64,000 nt of DNA from Flavobacteriales bacterium UBA2669 (GCA_002359215.1 DEMN01000012.1:955786-1019785), one strand, 5' to 3'. Numbered from the stretch's first letter, positions 42,800 to 51,861 are shown. The notes: generated from the letters alone by a model not told the origin. A program made the numbers and translations.

Positions 42800-43213
42800 A
42801 TGATTTACCTAACTAGAAGAGAAAGATTTAATGCTGCTCATCGCCTATTTATTGAGGAATGGGATGACACCAAAAATTTTGAAGTCTTTGGAAAGTGCTC
42901 CAATCCTAATTGGCATGGACATAATTACGAGCTTTTTGTTACTGTTAAAGGCAACCTTAATCCAGAAACTGGATTTGTAGTTAATTTAAAGGTATTAAGT
43001 AAAATAATTCGTGAGCATATTATTAGTAAAGTAGATCATAAAAACCTAAACTTAGATGTTCCATTTATGCAAGGGAAAATAACTTCTACAGAAAATGTTG
43101 CAATTGCTTTTTGGGAAGTGTTGGCACCTTTTATAAATGAATTAAATTGCGAATTGCACTGCATTAAAGTTGCTGAAACAGAAAACAATTATATTGAATA
43201 TTACGGAAAATAA
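42800..43213 (+). CDS. queD: 6-carboxytetrahydropterin synthase
   Basis: Converts 7,8-dihydroneopterin triphosphate to 6-carboxytetrahydropterin in queuosine synthesis, 137 residues. The zinc histidines are His14 (FNAAHR), His39 and His41 (NWHGHNYE); the catalytic Cys33 lies in GKCSNPNWHG; the C-terminal CIKVAETENNYIEY carries the conserved glutamate. The close 6-pyruvoyltetrahydropterin synthase family cannot be excluded by sequence. It is followed after 5 bp by folE, which makes its substrate. The start is fixed by the typical N-terminus (MIYLTRRERFNAAHR) and gives a leaderless arrangement. Confidence 0.92.
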   Translation: MIYLTRRERFNAAHRLFIEEWDDTKNFEVFGKCSNPNWHGHNYELFVTVKGNLNPETGFVVNLKVLSKIIREHIISKVDHKNLNLDVPFMQGKITSTENVAIAFWEVLAPFINELNCELHCIKVAETENNYIEYYGK

Positions 43214-43218
43214 AACTC

Positions 43219-43857
43219 ATGGCGAAATACAACGATAACATGACTAGCCAAAACAATATGGATGGTTACGAAAAAATTGAACAGTACAACGAAACAAAAA
43301 TCAACTTACTATCAGCAAGTTATTCTGACATTATTACTAACCTTGGTGAAGATATTAATCGTGAAGGATTACAAAAAACTCCAGAGAGAGTAGCTAAAGC
43401 TATGCAATACCTTACTCATGGTTATGATTTAAATCCTACAGAAATTCTTCAATCAGCAATGTTTCAAGAAGACCATGGACATATGGTAATTGTTAAAGAC
43501 ATTGAGCTTTACTCATTATGCGAACATCACATGTTGCCTTTCTTTGGAAAAGCTCATGTTGCTTATATTCCTAACGGACATATTGTTGGGTTAAGTAAAA
43601 TCCCTCGTGTGGTAGATGCTTTTGCCAGAAGATTACAAGTGCAAGAACGATTGACTGATGATATTAAAAACTGTATTGAAGAAGCACTTAAACCACTTGG
43701 CGTTGCGGTAGTTATTGAAGCCCAGCACATGTGTATGCAAATGAGAGGTATCCAAAAACAAAATTCACTAACTACTACTTCTTCTTTTACTGGTGCTTTT
43801 GAGAAAGATAGTACCCGTAAAGAGTTTATTAGCTTAATCTCTAACAAACTGTCATAA
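43219..43857 (+). CDS. folE: GTP cyclohydrolase I
   Basis: Converts GTP to dihydroneopterin triphosphate, the first step for folate and queuosine precursors; 212 residues. Zinc and catalytic residues are Cys101, His103 and His104 in SLCEHHMLPF, with His170 and Cys172 in QHMCMQMRG. The family motifs RVAKAM and GLSKIPRVVDAFARRLQVQE are intact. The first 25 or so residues are extra and polar, as in several Bacteroidota homologues; an in-frame ATG at residue 8 or 14 could be used instead. Co-transcribed with queD. Confidence 0.96.
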   Translation: MAKYNDNMTSQNNMDGYEKIEQYNETKINLLSASYSDIITNLGEDINREGLQKTPERVAKAMQYLTHGYDLNPTEILQSAMFQEDHGHMVIVKDIELYSLCEHHMLPFFGKAHVAYIPNGHIVGLSKIPRVVDAFARRLQVQERLTDDIKNCIEEALKPLGVAVVIEAQHMCMQMRGIQKQNSLTTTSSFTGAFEKDSTRKEFISLISNKLS

Positions 43858-43923
43858 TGACTTATTTTTACAAGTGGTAAATAAATTGATAATAAAAAAC
43901 AGATAAAATTTAAATAATATAAT

Positions 43924-44664
43924 ATGGAAAACAAGAATTTCATTAAAAGTCCGATAGAGCAAACTGCTCCATTTAGCGGGACTATGGTTAAAACCTTTAT
44001 GTCTAATGTATTTAGTTATATGGCTTCTGCCTTAGCTATTACAGGTATTATTTCCTATTGGTTTGGAACAGATTTAGAATTGGTAGGCATGTTATTCAGC
44101 CCAACTGCTGAAGGAGGCCTTAGTATGAATATGCTTGGCTACATTGTAATGTTTGCCCCTTTAGGTTTTGTATTATTGATGTCTTTTGGTTTTCAAAAGC
44201 TTTCTTCCATGGCAATGGTTATCTTATTTATAATTTACTCTGCCATTATGGGTGTTAGTTTAAGTACTATCTTTTTAGTTTATACCGCTAGTTCTATTTT
44301 TATGACTTTTTTCATAACTGCCGGAACTTTTGGTGTAATGGCCCTACTGGGTTACACTACCAAAACTGATTTAACTAAATTTGGTTCTATTTTAATGATG
44401 GGGTTAATAGGTATTATCATTGCTAGTGTGGTAAATATGTTTATGGGTAGTGAAACCATGGACTACATCATTAGTATATTAGGTGTTTTAATCTTTACCG
44501 GACTTACTGCTTATGATGTTCAGAAATTAAAAAGAATTGGAACTGGTGTAGAATATGGCACTGACGAAACGAATAAATTAGCCATTATGGGAGCTTTAAA
44601 CCTTTACTTAGATTTTGTAAACCTGTTCCTATTCTTACTAAGATTTTTAGGAGACAGAAAATAA
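43924..44664 (+). CDS. Bax inhibitor-1/YccA family membrane protein
   Basis: Polytopic membrane protein of 246 residues with seven hydrophobic helices. The family's central patterns are FFITAGTFGVMALLGYTTKTDL (spanning about 122-143; key text AGTFGVMALLGYTTK) and LTAYDVQKLKRI near 198-209. Bacterial members act as pH-sensitive calcium leak channels or modulators of membrane protease FtsH (YccA); which applies here is unknown. It is separated from folE by 66 bp without a terminator, so read-through is possible. A terminator follows. Confidence 0.92.
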   Translation: MENKNFIKSPIEQTAPFSGTMVKTFMSNVFSYMASALAITGIISYWFGTDLELVGMLFSPTAEGGLSMNMLGYIVMFAPLGFVLLMSFGFQKLSSMAMVILFIIYSAIMGVSLSTIFLVYTASSIFMTFFITAGTFGVMALLGYTTKTDLTKFGSILMMGLIGIIIASVVNMFMGSETMDYIISILGVLIFTGLTAYDVQKLKRIGTGVEYGTDETNKLAIMGALNLYLDFVNLFLFLLRFLGDRK

Positions 44665-44680
44665 AAAAACATGTACAATA

Positions 44681-44714
44681 AAAAAGCCTAACAGTTCTCT
44701 GTTAGGCTTTTTTG
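44681..44714. terminator. Bidirectional terminator between the YccA-like gene and ychF
   Basis: An 11-bp stem AAGCCTAACAG/CTGTTAGGCTT with a TTCT loop, flanked by A-run and T-run, so it can serve the plus-strand gene and the convergent ychF. Confidence 0.9.
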
Positions 44715-44755
44715 TTAATTCAACTTTATAAACTTTAACCTTTTAAACTAATTAT

Positions 44756-45853
44756 TTAAACATTAAACCTAAAGTGCATAATATCTCCATCTTGCACAAT
44801 GTATTCCTTCCCTTCAACCGCCATTTTACCGGCTTCTTTTACTGCTGCTTCAGAGCCAAGAGAAATAAAATCATTATATTTAATTACTTCTGCCCTAATA
44901 AAACCTTTCTCAAAATCGGTATGAATAACACCTGCTGCCTGTGGAGCAGTCATTCCATGCTTAATTGTCCAAGCTCTAACTTCTTTTACACCTGCAGTAA
45001 AATAAGTTTCTAAATTCAATAATTTATAAGCCATTTTAATCAACTTGCTTACACCTGCATCACTTAACCCTAAATCTTGCAAAAACTCCTGACGTTCATC
45101 AAAAGTTTCTAACTCAGCAATATCAGCTTCTATTTGAGCACCAATTACCAATACTTCTGCATTTTCGTCTTTTACTGCTGCTTTTACTTTTTCTACATAT
45201 TCATTTCCTGTAGCTACAGAACCTTCATCAACATTACAAACATATAGAACCGGCTTATTGGTAAGCAAATGTAAATCCTTTACAAAAACAGCTTCTTCTT
45301 TGGTTACTTCAACTGTTCTAGCAGATTTTCCCTGATTTAACGCATCAGCATATCTCTGTAATACTTCATTTTCTTTAACGGCTGATTTATCACCCGTTTG
45401 TACTTTTCTTTTTACACCATCTAATTTTTTCTGAACAGTTTCTAAATCTTTTAGTTGTAATTCAGTATCAATAATTTCTTTATCTCTAACCGGATCTACA
45501 GAACCATCTACATGCACCACATTGCCATCATCAAAACATCTCAACACATGAATAATAGCATCCGTTTCTCTAATATTTGCTAAGAATTTATTACCTAAAC
45601 CCTCCCCTTTGCTAGCTCCTTTAACCAATCCGGCAATATCAACAATTTCTATAGTAGTTGGTTGCACTTTCTCAGGTTTCACCAATTTTTCTAATTCATT
45701 TAGCCTTTCATCTGGAACAGTAATTACCCCAACATTTGGTTCAATAGTACAAAAAGGAAAATTTGCCGATTGAGCCTTAGCATTTGATAAACAATTAAAC
45801 AAGGTTGATTTTCCTACATTTGGTAAACCAACAATTCCGCATTTTAACGCCAT
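44756..45853 (-). CDS. ychF: Redox-regulated ATPase YchF/Obg-like
   Basis: Ribosome-associated P-loop protein of 365 residues. G1 GLPNVGKS is at 8-15, the switch region FPFCTIEPNVG follows, then VDIAGLVKGASKGEGLGN as G3, a coiled-coil insertion (about 125-195) and a C-terminal TGS domain (about 280-365). The family binds ATP rather than GTP because the G4 motif is altered; here the text VCNVDEG stands at that place. Role in translation or stress response. Promoter box 26 nt upstream; convergent with the YccA-like gene. Confidence 0.96.
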   Translation of the reverse strand: MALKCGIVGLPNVGKSTLFNCLSNAKAQSANFPFCTIEPNVGVITVPDERLNELEKLVKPEKVQPTTIEIVDIAGLVKGASKGEGLGNKFLANIRETDAIIHVLRCFDDGNVVHVDGSVDPVRDKEIIDTELQLKDLETVQKKLDGVKRKVQTGDKSAVKENEVLQRYADALNQGKSARTVEVTKEEAVFVKDLHLLTNKPVLYVCNVDEGSVATGNEYVEKVKAAVKDENAEVLVIGAQIEADIAELETFDERQEFLQDLGLSDAGVSKLIKMAYKLLNLETYFTAGVKEVRAWTIKHGMTAPQAAGVIHTDFEKGFIRAEVIKYNDFISLGSEAAVKEAGKMAVEGKEYIVQDGDIMHFRFNV

Positions 45854-45879
45854 ATTCTTCTTATAAAATTTTTGAGCTG

Positions 45880-45887
45880 CAAATGTA
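45880..45887 (-). promoter_or_regulatory. -7 promoter box of ychF
   Basis: Minus-strand TACATTTG, 26 nt before the ychF ATG. Confidence 0.5.
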
Positions 45888-45971
45888 ACAGATTAATCTA
45901 TTTTATTGAATGAATTTAAATATCTTTAATGAAAAATTCACTCAATAGCTATTTATATCCAATAAGCATTG

Positions 45972-45979
45972 TACCTTTG
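45972..45979 (+). promoter_or_regulatory. -7 promoter box that fixes the start of the gene at 46004
   Basis: TACCTTTG followed by GCAGTAC. It lies downstream of an upstream in-frame ATG at 45929, so the transcript would exclude that ATG. Confidence 0.55.
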
Positions 45980-46003
45980 CAGTACACAAAAACAATTAAA
46001 ATT

Positions 46004-46477
46004 ATGAGTGATTTTTCATACGAAATAAAAGCAGGCAAAGGTATTAGCAACATTACTTTTGGAAGCAAAAGAGACCAATTGAAACAAATTTTAGGAGAAC
46101 CTACAGAAAAAGAATTATACAACGCTACTGAAGATGAAGATTACCAAACAGAAGATTGGCATTATGATGAATTAGAAACTTCTTTTTCTTTTGATGAAGA
46201 AGATGGGTGGCGTTTAACCACTGTTGCTACAAGTTCTCCTGAAGCTACAATTAAAGGCAAAAAATTAATCGGGTTATCTGTTGATGAAACTTTAGCTGAA
46301 ACAGAAAATATGGATTTAGGTGAAAACTATTTAGAAGATTTCTCTGAAGAAGGCGAAAATCAAAAACTAGTTAGTTTTTTAAATGCAGGTATTAATCTAT
46401 GGTTTGAAGATGATGTGCTTTCTGAAATTCAATGGAGCGTTTTGTGGTCTGATGAGGATACCCCTGAATGGCCATAA
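46004..46477 (+). CDS. Conserved acidic protein of unknown function
   Basis: Soluble, strongly acidic protein of 157 residues. I start it at the ATG at 46004 because a promoter box lies at 45972-45979 and an A-rich stretch precedes this ATG; the 25 residues gained from 45929 would not be transcribed. It reads as one alpha/beta domain (GKGISNITFGSKRDQLKQIL, then several acidic strands, ending LWSDEDTPEWP). The start resembles small lipocalin-like or SmpA/BamE-like repeats (GxxxxxIxFGxxxxxxxxxLG) that occur twice, at about 10-27 and 85-100. No catalytic motif; function unknown. A terminator follows. Confidence 0.7.
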   Translation: MSDFSYEIKAGKGISNITFGSKRDQLKQILGEPTEKELYNATEDEDYQTEDWHYDELETSFSFDEEDGWRLTTVATSSPEATIKGKKLIGLSVDETLAETENMDLGENYLEDFSEEGENQKLVSFLNAGINLWFEDDVLSEIQWSVLWSDEDTPEWP

Positions 46478-46502
46478 ACCTTAAAAGTTTAAAAAAATAA
46501 CA

Positions 46503-46545
46503 AAAAAACTGTCATTTCTACATCAGGAGATTGGCAGTTTTTTTT
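46503..46545 (+). terminator. Terminator after the acidic protein gene
   Basis: A 9-bp stem AAACTGTCA (46506-46514) with TGGCAGTTT (46532-46540), one G-T pair, followed by eight or more Ts. Confidence 0.8.
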
Positions 46546-46580
46546 ATCTTATTTCTCGACACTACAAATTCATTTTTCTT

Positions 46581-46656
46581 CCCTGACGAAACGTAGTGGA
46601 GATCAGGGATCCATTTCTATATTAAACTCCTTATCTTCGCTACGCTTCGTAAGGAG
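46581..46656. repeat. Paired intergenic hairpins, REP-like
   Basis: Two adjacent inverted repeats: CCCTGA (46581-46586)/TCAGGG (46603-46608) and CTCCTTA (46627-46633)/TAAGGAG (46650-46656). The loops are rich in ACG and CTTCG (GACGAAACGTAGTGGAG, TTCGCTACGCTTCG) and partly match each other in reverse. This looks like a two-hairpin repetitive element of the kind scattered in Bacteroidota genomes. It lies between a terminator and the convergent PIG-L gene. Confidence 0.5.
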
Positions 46657-46683
46657 AGATATTTGGGTTAGTAAAAGACTCTA

Positions 46684-49164
46684 CTACTTTATACTTTCAG
46701 TTTGCTTATAACTTACCATGTTGGCAAACAATCGGAAAGCACCACTCACTCCGGCAGGTAACTCTCTAAAAAATGAAACACCTGTATAAATAAAGCTTCC
46801 TTTTCCATAATGAACTACTAAAACACTGCCTTTTTTACTCGTTTCCCCTTTATCATTCATCATTAAAATTGGCTGAAATTCTTCGTCCCACTCATCGGCA
46901 AAATATAAGCCTCTTTCTTGCACCCATCCTTCAAAATCATCTGCGGTAAGCTTATTAGGGTAATTCAGCATAGAATGTTTAGTATCTACAAAAGTAACAT
47001 CAGCATCTTCCTCAGTTACTCTATCTTTACTGATGTTAAAGTTATATGGACCAATTTTATCGGTTACCAACCCTCTATTTACGTTGTACTGAACAATATA
47101 ATTTCCTCCATTTTTAATATAATCCATAATTGTCGTGTAAACATTACTCATGTATTTATTGGTGTTATAAGCTCTAATACCACAAATAATAGCATCATAC
47201 TGAGATAGATTTCCATTTTTCAATTTATCTTCATCCAACAATACTACCTGATAACCTAATTGTTCCAAAGCATTTGGCACCTCATCTCCCGCTCCCATAA
47301 TGTAACCAATTTTTTGTCCATTGGTTTTTACATCTAGACGAACCATTTTAGCTCTTGCTTCTTTTAAAACGGTTTGTATTTTAATATGGTCATATTCAAT
47401 AAAAATAGCTTCTTTTGCCGGTACATTATTTATTAATACTTTCATTTCCACTTCAGATGCCGTTGCAGAAGGAGTAACCATAAAAACTAATTGCTGCTCT
47501 TGATTTTTTTCAACAATAGAAAAATCAGCTAATTCGGGACTAGCTTTCCAGCCTTTTGGTAAAGCTAAGTTTACATTTCCATTGCTATTCTTTTCATGCG
47601 ACTTTACCGTTACCACTACTTTTTTAGGTGTATTAGCAGAAAAAACATACACATTTTCAGCAACAGCTGCAGTAATTTTAGGCAACACTATAAATGGTCT
47701 GTAAATTTCCCCCTTTACCCTGTCTGTCCATTTATACTGCAAAGGTTGAGTTGTGTAAAAAAATATTCCTTCTACCTCTAACATAATGGCAGCATAAAGT
47801 TTATTTAAGTTTTGAGGAAGTCCAGTCATATCTTGCTGAGCAACTTCAAAAATTCCTTCATAAGGTTTGTTCAGCCAGTAAGGGTTGGTGTTTGTTTCAT
47901 TTTCACAAACAAAGGGTAGATTAATGTTTTGCATTTCATTTTTAGGCAGCTCTAAGTTAATAGTACTGTCTTTTTCCATAATACCAATATTGGTAAGTTT
48001 CACCTTTAAATTACTTCGGTTAACGATATTTATTACACCATTAACCAAAGTTCCTGGTGTTGCACTAAAATCATCGGCAATAAATTCAGCATGTAGTCCC
48101 ATGCAAGAGCTTATCAATTTAGAAACTTCTGCCAACTTAACATATTTCCAAGAACTATAAGGCAGGGCATTAATTTTTGTAAACACTTTCAGTAAAATAG
48201 GAACGATTTTTTCAGGATGTTCAGCATCAAAATTGGTATTTGCCCCTTGAATTAACGCACTAATTTCTTTCCCTCCTTCTATTCTATTCCACGAAAAATC
48301 TATCCCATCAAAAACATCATCTTCAAATTTTTCACCTTTTTGCAACACCAAATACTCATCTTGCACTCCTCTTACTTTTGCTGCACCAAATCCTTGACTC
48401 TTATGCATGGTTCTGCTTTCTGCAGCTATTTCGCTGTAAGCTTTACCCAATAAAGGATTATAAGTTCCTACATCAACCGTAATGTAATCTGGATTGTCTT
48501 TAGCTTTTTCCGGCAAGTCTTTATCCCACCAAGTGCTGGCATTTAAAAACAACCGTTTGGGCTGCCAAACATCTACATACATCAGTTGCTCAGGAAATGC
48601 AGTTGAGTCTGCTGCCAAATCAAAAGCTTCTTCAGCCAATATTGCCGAAGCAGTATGGTGACCATGACCTGCATAAGCGGTTTTTGGAAAACGAGTAATA
48701 ATTACATCTGGTCTAAATTTTCTGATGACATATACTACATCTGCCAACACTTTTTGCTTGTCCCACTTAGCAAAAGTTTCTTCAGGAGTTTTAGAATACC
48801 CAAAGTCAACAGCTCGGGTAAAAAACTGTTCGCCACCATCAATTTTTCTAGCTTCCAATAATTCTTGTGTACGTACAACACCCATTAAACCACCTTGCTC
48901 AGTACCAATTAAATTTTGCCCACCATCACCTCTAGTTAGAGAAAGGTAACCTGTACGCATCAATTTTTCATTTGCCATGTAAGCAATTAATCGAGTATTT
49001 TCATCATCAGGATGAGCAGCTAAGTAAAGTACACTACCTAAAGTATTAAGTTTATTTAATGCTAACTTTATTTCTCCTGCTGTTAATGGATCTTGAGCCT
49101 TTGCTTTTGGTATGAATCCTAAAAAAGTAATGACCAAACAAAAAATGATAATGAAATGTTGCAT
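46684..49164 (-). CDS. PIG-L family deacetylase with C-terminal ThuA/GATase-like domain
   Basis: Exported protein of 826 residues with a signal peptide (about 1-23, ending AKAQ). The LmbE/PIG-L domain at about 40-260 carries the zinc motif AAHPDDE (49-55) and a GHGHHTAS histidine motif near 164-171. A middle region (about 370-600) has beta-sandwich character with an NPCBM/NEW2-like VNIVNRSNLKV segment. The C-terminal part (about 620-820) resembles an amidotransferase-like or ThuA-like fold (GYIMGAGDEVPNALEQLGY, VQYNVNRG). It probably removes an N-acetyl group from an amino sugar outside the cytoplasm. Monocistronic. Confidence 0.85.
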   Translation of the reverse strand: MQHFIIIFCLVITFLGFIPKAKAQDPLTAGEIKLALNKLNTLGSVLYLAAHPDDENTRLIAYMANEKLMRTGYLSLTRGDGGQNLIGTEQGGLMGVVRTQELLEARKIDGGEQFFTRAVDFGYSKTPEETFAKWDKQKVLADVVYVIRKFRPDVIITRFPKTAYAGHGHHTASAILAEEAFDLAADSTAFPEQLMYVDVWQPKRLFLNASTWWDKDLPEKAKDNPDYITVDVGTYNPLLGKAYSEIAAESRTMHKSQGFGAAKVRGVQDEYLVLQKGEKFEDDVFDGIDFSWNRIEGGKEISALIQGANTNFDAEHPEKIVPILLKVFTKINALPYSSWKYVKLAEVSKLISSCMGLHAEFIADDFSATPGTLVNGVINIVNRSNLKVKLTNIGIMEKDSTINLELPKNEMQNINLPFVCENETNTNPYWLNKPYEGIFEVAQQDMTGLPQNLNKLYAAIMLEVEGIFFYTTQPLQYKWTDRVKGEIYRPFIVLPKITAAVAENVYVFSANTPKKVVVTVKSHEKNSNGNVNLALPKGWKASPELADFSIVEKNQEQQLVFMVTPSATASEVEMKVLINNVPAKEAIFIEYDHIKIQTVLKEARAKMVRLDVKTNGQKIGYIMGAGDEVPNALEQLGYQVVLLDEDKLKNGNLSQYDAIICGIRAYNTNKYMSNVYTTIMDYIKNGGNYIVQYNVNRGLVTDKIGPYNFNISKDRVTEEDADVTFVDTKHSMLNYPNKLTADDFEGWVQERGLYFADEWDEEFQPILMMNDKGETSKKGSVLVVHYGKGSFIYTGVSFFRELPAGVSGAFRLFANMVSYKQTESIK

Positions 49165-49186
49165 GTATTTATTTTTTTGAAAGTCC

Positions 49187-49194
49187 CAAAATTA
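49187..49194 (-). promoter_or_regulatory. -7 promoter box of the PIG-L deacetylase gene
   Basis: Minus-strand TAATTTTG, 22 nt before the ATG at 49164. Confidence 0.5.
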
Positions 49195-49296
49195 AGGAAT
49201 TTTGTATAGAGCGATTTTCAATCGGTTTATTGCTTTGTTAATAAAACAAAATAATAGGCTTCATAAAGATTCATAGTAGTTCTCTGTAAAAAAATC

Positions 49297-49304
49297 TATC
49301 TTTG
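49297..49304 (+). promoter_or_regulatory. -7 promoter box of the THUMP methyltransferase gene, leaderless spacing
   Basis: TATCTTTG, then TAAC, then the ATG at 49309. The same 4-nt spacing is seen at queD, nrnA and the second siaC-like gene. Confidence 0.55.
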
Positions 49305-49308
49305 TAAC

Positions 49309-50484
49309 ATGTTAGAAAAACCGTTTACCATGGTAGCCAAAACTTCTTTCGGTTTAGAAGATGTTGCTGCTGAAGAATTAGCTCAATTAGGAGCTCAACA
49401 AATTGAGAAAGGAATTAGAAGTGTCTCCTTTAAAGGAGACAAGGCTCTATTGTATAATGCCAATTTATGGCTCAGAACAGTCAATAAATTATTAGTTCCG
49501 ATACATCAATTTCCTATTAAAGATAGTGATGATTTGTATAACCAAATCAAAAAAATGGAATGGGAAAACATTTTTGATGTAGATCAAACTTTTTTTATTG
49601 ATGCAGTAGTTTCTTCTACCCTATTTAATCACTCACAATTCCCTGCATTAAAAGCTAAAGATGCTATTGCAGATAGATTTAGAGAAAAATTTAACCGAAG
49701 ACCAAATGTTGAAAAATTTAACCCCAACATTAAAATTAACCTTTACATCAATCAAAAAAATAATTGTGTAGTAAGTTTAGACAGCTCTGGTGATACTCTC
49801 TTTAAAAGAGGTTACAGAGAAAGTCGTAGCGAAGCACCAATTAAGGAAGATTTAGCCGCAGGCATGATTTTATTGAGTGGATGGGACAAAAAAGCTCCTC
49901 TACTTGATTTGTTTTGTGGCTCAGGAACTATTCTTATAGAGGCTGCCATGATAGCTTTTAACATTGCTCCCAACCTTAAAAGAGAAGAATTTGGATTTTT
50001 TAATTGGAAAGATTTCGATAATCAACTTTTTAATAAATTAAAAGACGAAGCTATTACCAATAGAAAATTCTCCAACACTAGAATTATTGGTGTGGACAAT
50101 TCAGGAAGAGTGTTAGGTATGTGCAGAGCTAACCTCAAAAGTATTGATCTATTAGACAAAGTAAGCTTAAAATTATCTGATTTTCAAGACTACACACCAA
50201 CTACAGAAGCTGGTATAATCATTTCTAACCCACCTTACGGAGAAAGAATTGGCGATGGAATTGAAGCACTTTACACCGATTTTGGTGATACACTTAAACA
50301 AAAATTTAGTGGCTGGTCGGCATGGATAATAAGCTCCAATATGGAAGCCCTTAAAAATGTTGGACTAAGACCATCTAAAAAATTAAAATTATTTAATGGA
50401 AGTTTGGAATGTAAATTTATTCAGTATGAAATGTATCGAGGGACAAAAAAGACACACAAAACAGAAAATGCTGTAAATGATTAG
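49309..50484 (+). CDS. THUMP-domain class I RNA methyltransferase
   Basis: RlmL-N/YpsC-like methyltransferase of 391 residues that modifies a guanine in 23S rRNA in characterised relatives. A THUMP RNA-binding domain (about 60-155) precedes the methyltransferase domain with motif I LLDLFCGSGT near 198-207 and the catalytic ISNPPYGERIG near 304-314. The ATG at 49309 fits the typical start of the family (a few residues before MVAKTSFG) but leaves no leader after the promoter box; an ATG at 49330 is the alternative. Overlaps the next gene by 8 bp. Confidence 0.92.
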   Translation: MLEKPFTMVAKTSFGLEDVAAEELAQLGAQQIEKGIRSVSFKGDKALLYNANLWLRTVNKLLVPIHQFPIKDSDDLYNQIKKMEWENIFDVDQTFFIDAVVSSTLFNHSQFPALKAKDAIADRFREKFNRRPNVEKFNPNIKINLYINQKNNCVVSLDSSGDTLFKRGYRESRSEAPIKEDLAAGMILLSGWDKKAPLLDLFCGSGTILIEAAMIAFNIAPNLKREEFGFFNWKDFDNQLFNKLKDEAITNRKFSNTRIIGVDNSGRVLGMCRANLKSIDLLDKVSLKLSDFQDYTPTTEAGIIISNPPYGERIGDGIEALYTDFGDTLKQKFSGWSAWIISSNMEALKNVGLRPSKKLKLFNGSLECKFIQYEMYRGTKKTHKTENAVND

Positions 50485-50866
50485 AAAGGATTACATTCAA
50501 CGATATTTTGATGAAATGGCTAAAATGTTAGCTAAAATCCTCTTTTTAAAACAAAACAACGAACCCGAAAAAATTCAAGAAACCCTTAATGACTTTGCTA
50601 ATGATTTTCTAAAAATTAATTTAAAAAACATTTTAGAAACCCCTGAAGACAAATTAATTGACACACTTAAAGCGGAACATGATTTCGATTTAACCAAGTT
50701 TAAACTGCTCGAAGAGTTACTATTTCAAAAATTCTTATTAACACCCAATGATGTTTCCTTAAGAAATAGTACTTTAGAAGTCATAAATTATATCATAAAA
50801 AACGATAACGATTTTTCTGTAGAACGTCATCAACGTTCTCAAGAGCTAATTAAACTGTCTAATTAA
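50477..50866 (+). CDS. Small helical protein of unknown function
   Basis: Soluble protein of 129 residues, predicted all-helical, rich in Leu, Asn, Lys and Glu, starting MIRKDYIQRYFDEMAKML. No signal peptide, membrane helix or catalytic motif is visible. Its start overlaps the end of the methyltransferase gene by 8 bp and pfkA follows after 11 bp, so it is part of that operon. It resembles a small family found in this position in Bacteroidota, and the N-terminal MIRKDYI recalls the DUF6483 family, but I cannot confirm that. Confidence 0.7.
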   Translation: MIRKDYIQRYFDEMAKMLAKILFLKQNNEPEKIQETLNDFANDFLKINLKNILETPEDKLIDTLKAEHDFDLTKFKLLEELLFQKFLLTPNDVSLRNSTLEVINYIIKNDNDFSVERHQRSQELIKLSN

Positions 50867-50877
50867 AAAGATAAAAA

Positions 50878-51849
50878 ATGCAAAAAATAGGTGTTTTTAC
50901 CTCCGGTGGTGATTCTCCGGGAATGAATGCTGCGGTTAGGGCCGTAGTAAGAACTTGTGCTTATCACAACATTCAGGCTTATGGTATTTATGAAGGCTAT
51001 AAAGGATTGATTGAAGGAAATATTGAACCTTTTGGTGCCAGAGATGTTAAAAACATTATACAGCGAGGAGGAACGATTCTAAAAAGTGCCAGATGTAAAA
51101 AATTTCATGAATATGAATGGAGAAAAAAAGCTTTTGAAAACATTCAAAAACATGATTTAGATGGCATTGTAGCCATTGGTGGTGACGGTACTTTTACAGG
51201 AGCAGCTATTTTTAATAGTGAGTTTAACATCCCATTTGTAGGTATTCCCGGAACTATAGATAATGATTTATATGGAACAGACTACACCATTGGTTATGAC
51301 ACAGCACTCAATACAGTAGTTGAAGCAGTAGATAAAATTAGAGATACTGCCAACTCTCATAATCGTTTATTTATTATTGAAGTGATGGGCAGAGATGCCG
51401 GATTTATTGCTTTACGAAGCGGAATTGGCGTTGGTGCTGAAGCAATTCTAGTTCCTGAAACTCCCTCTTACATTAATGAACTGTTTAAAAAATTAGATAG
51501 CGACAGACATGGTAGAAAATCGAGCATGATAGTAATTGTTGCCGAAGGTGATGAAACCGGAGGAGCCAACGAAGTAGCCAAACATGTAAAAGAACATCAT
51601 CCTAAATTTGATACTCGCGTAACTATTTTAGGTCATATACAACGTGGTGGTAGTCCATCGGCTATGGATAGAGTACTTGCCAGCCAAATGGGAAATGCTG
51701 CTGTTAATGCTCTGTTAGATGGCAAAACAAACCTTATGATAGGAGTTGTAAACAATAAAATTGCCTACACTCCTTTTGAAAAAGCCATCAAACACCATCA
51801 AAAAATTAATACCGATTTACTTTCTTTAGCAGAAATATTATCCTGCTAA
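50878..51849 (+). CDS. pfkA: ATP-dependent 6-phosphofructokinase
   Basis: Glycolytic enzyme of 323 residues that phosphorylates fructose 6-phosphate. Motifs: TSGGDSPGMNAAVRAVVR (8-25), GGDGTF near 101-106 for ATP and magnesium, GTIDNDLYGTDYTIG near 124-138 with the catalytic Asp, EVMGRDAGF near 168-176 and GHIQRGGSPSAMDR near 252-265. The glycine after GGDG marks the ATP-dependent rather than the pyrophosphate-dependent form. It is third in an operon of RNA methyltransferase, helical protein, pfkA and AddA-like nuclease. Confidence 0.97.
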   Translation: MQKIGVFTSGGDSPGMNAAVRAVVRTCAYHNIQAYGIYEGYKGLIEGNIEPFGARDVKNIIQRGGTILKSARCKKFHEYEWRKKAFENIQKHDLDGIVAIGGDGTFTGAAIFNSEFNIPFVGIPGTIDNDLYGTDYTIGYDTALNTVVEAVDKIRDTANSHNRLFIIEVMGRDAGFIALRSGIGVGAEAILVPETPSYINELFKKLDSDRHGRKSSMIVIVAEGDETGGANEVAKHVKEHHPKFDTRVTILGHIQRGGSPSAMDRVLASQMGNAAVNALLDGKTNLMIGVVNNKIAYTPFEKAIKHHQKINTDLLSLAEILSC

Positions 51850-51861
51850 AAACTTATAAAT

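Noticed and set aside
47885..48949. Plus-strand open frames opposite the PIG-L deacetylase gene
   Set aside because: Composition and lack of motifs mark them as antisense shadows of the deacetylase.
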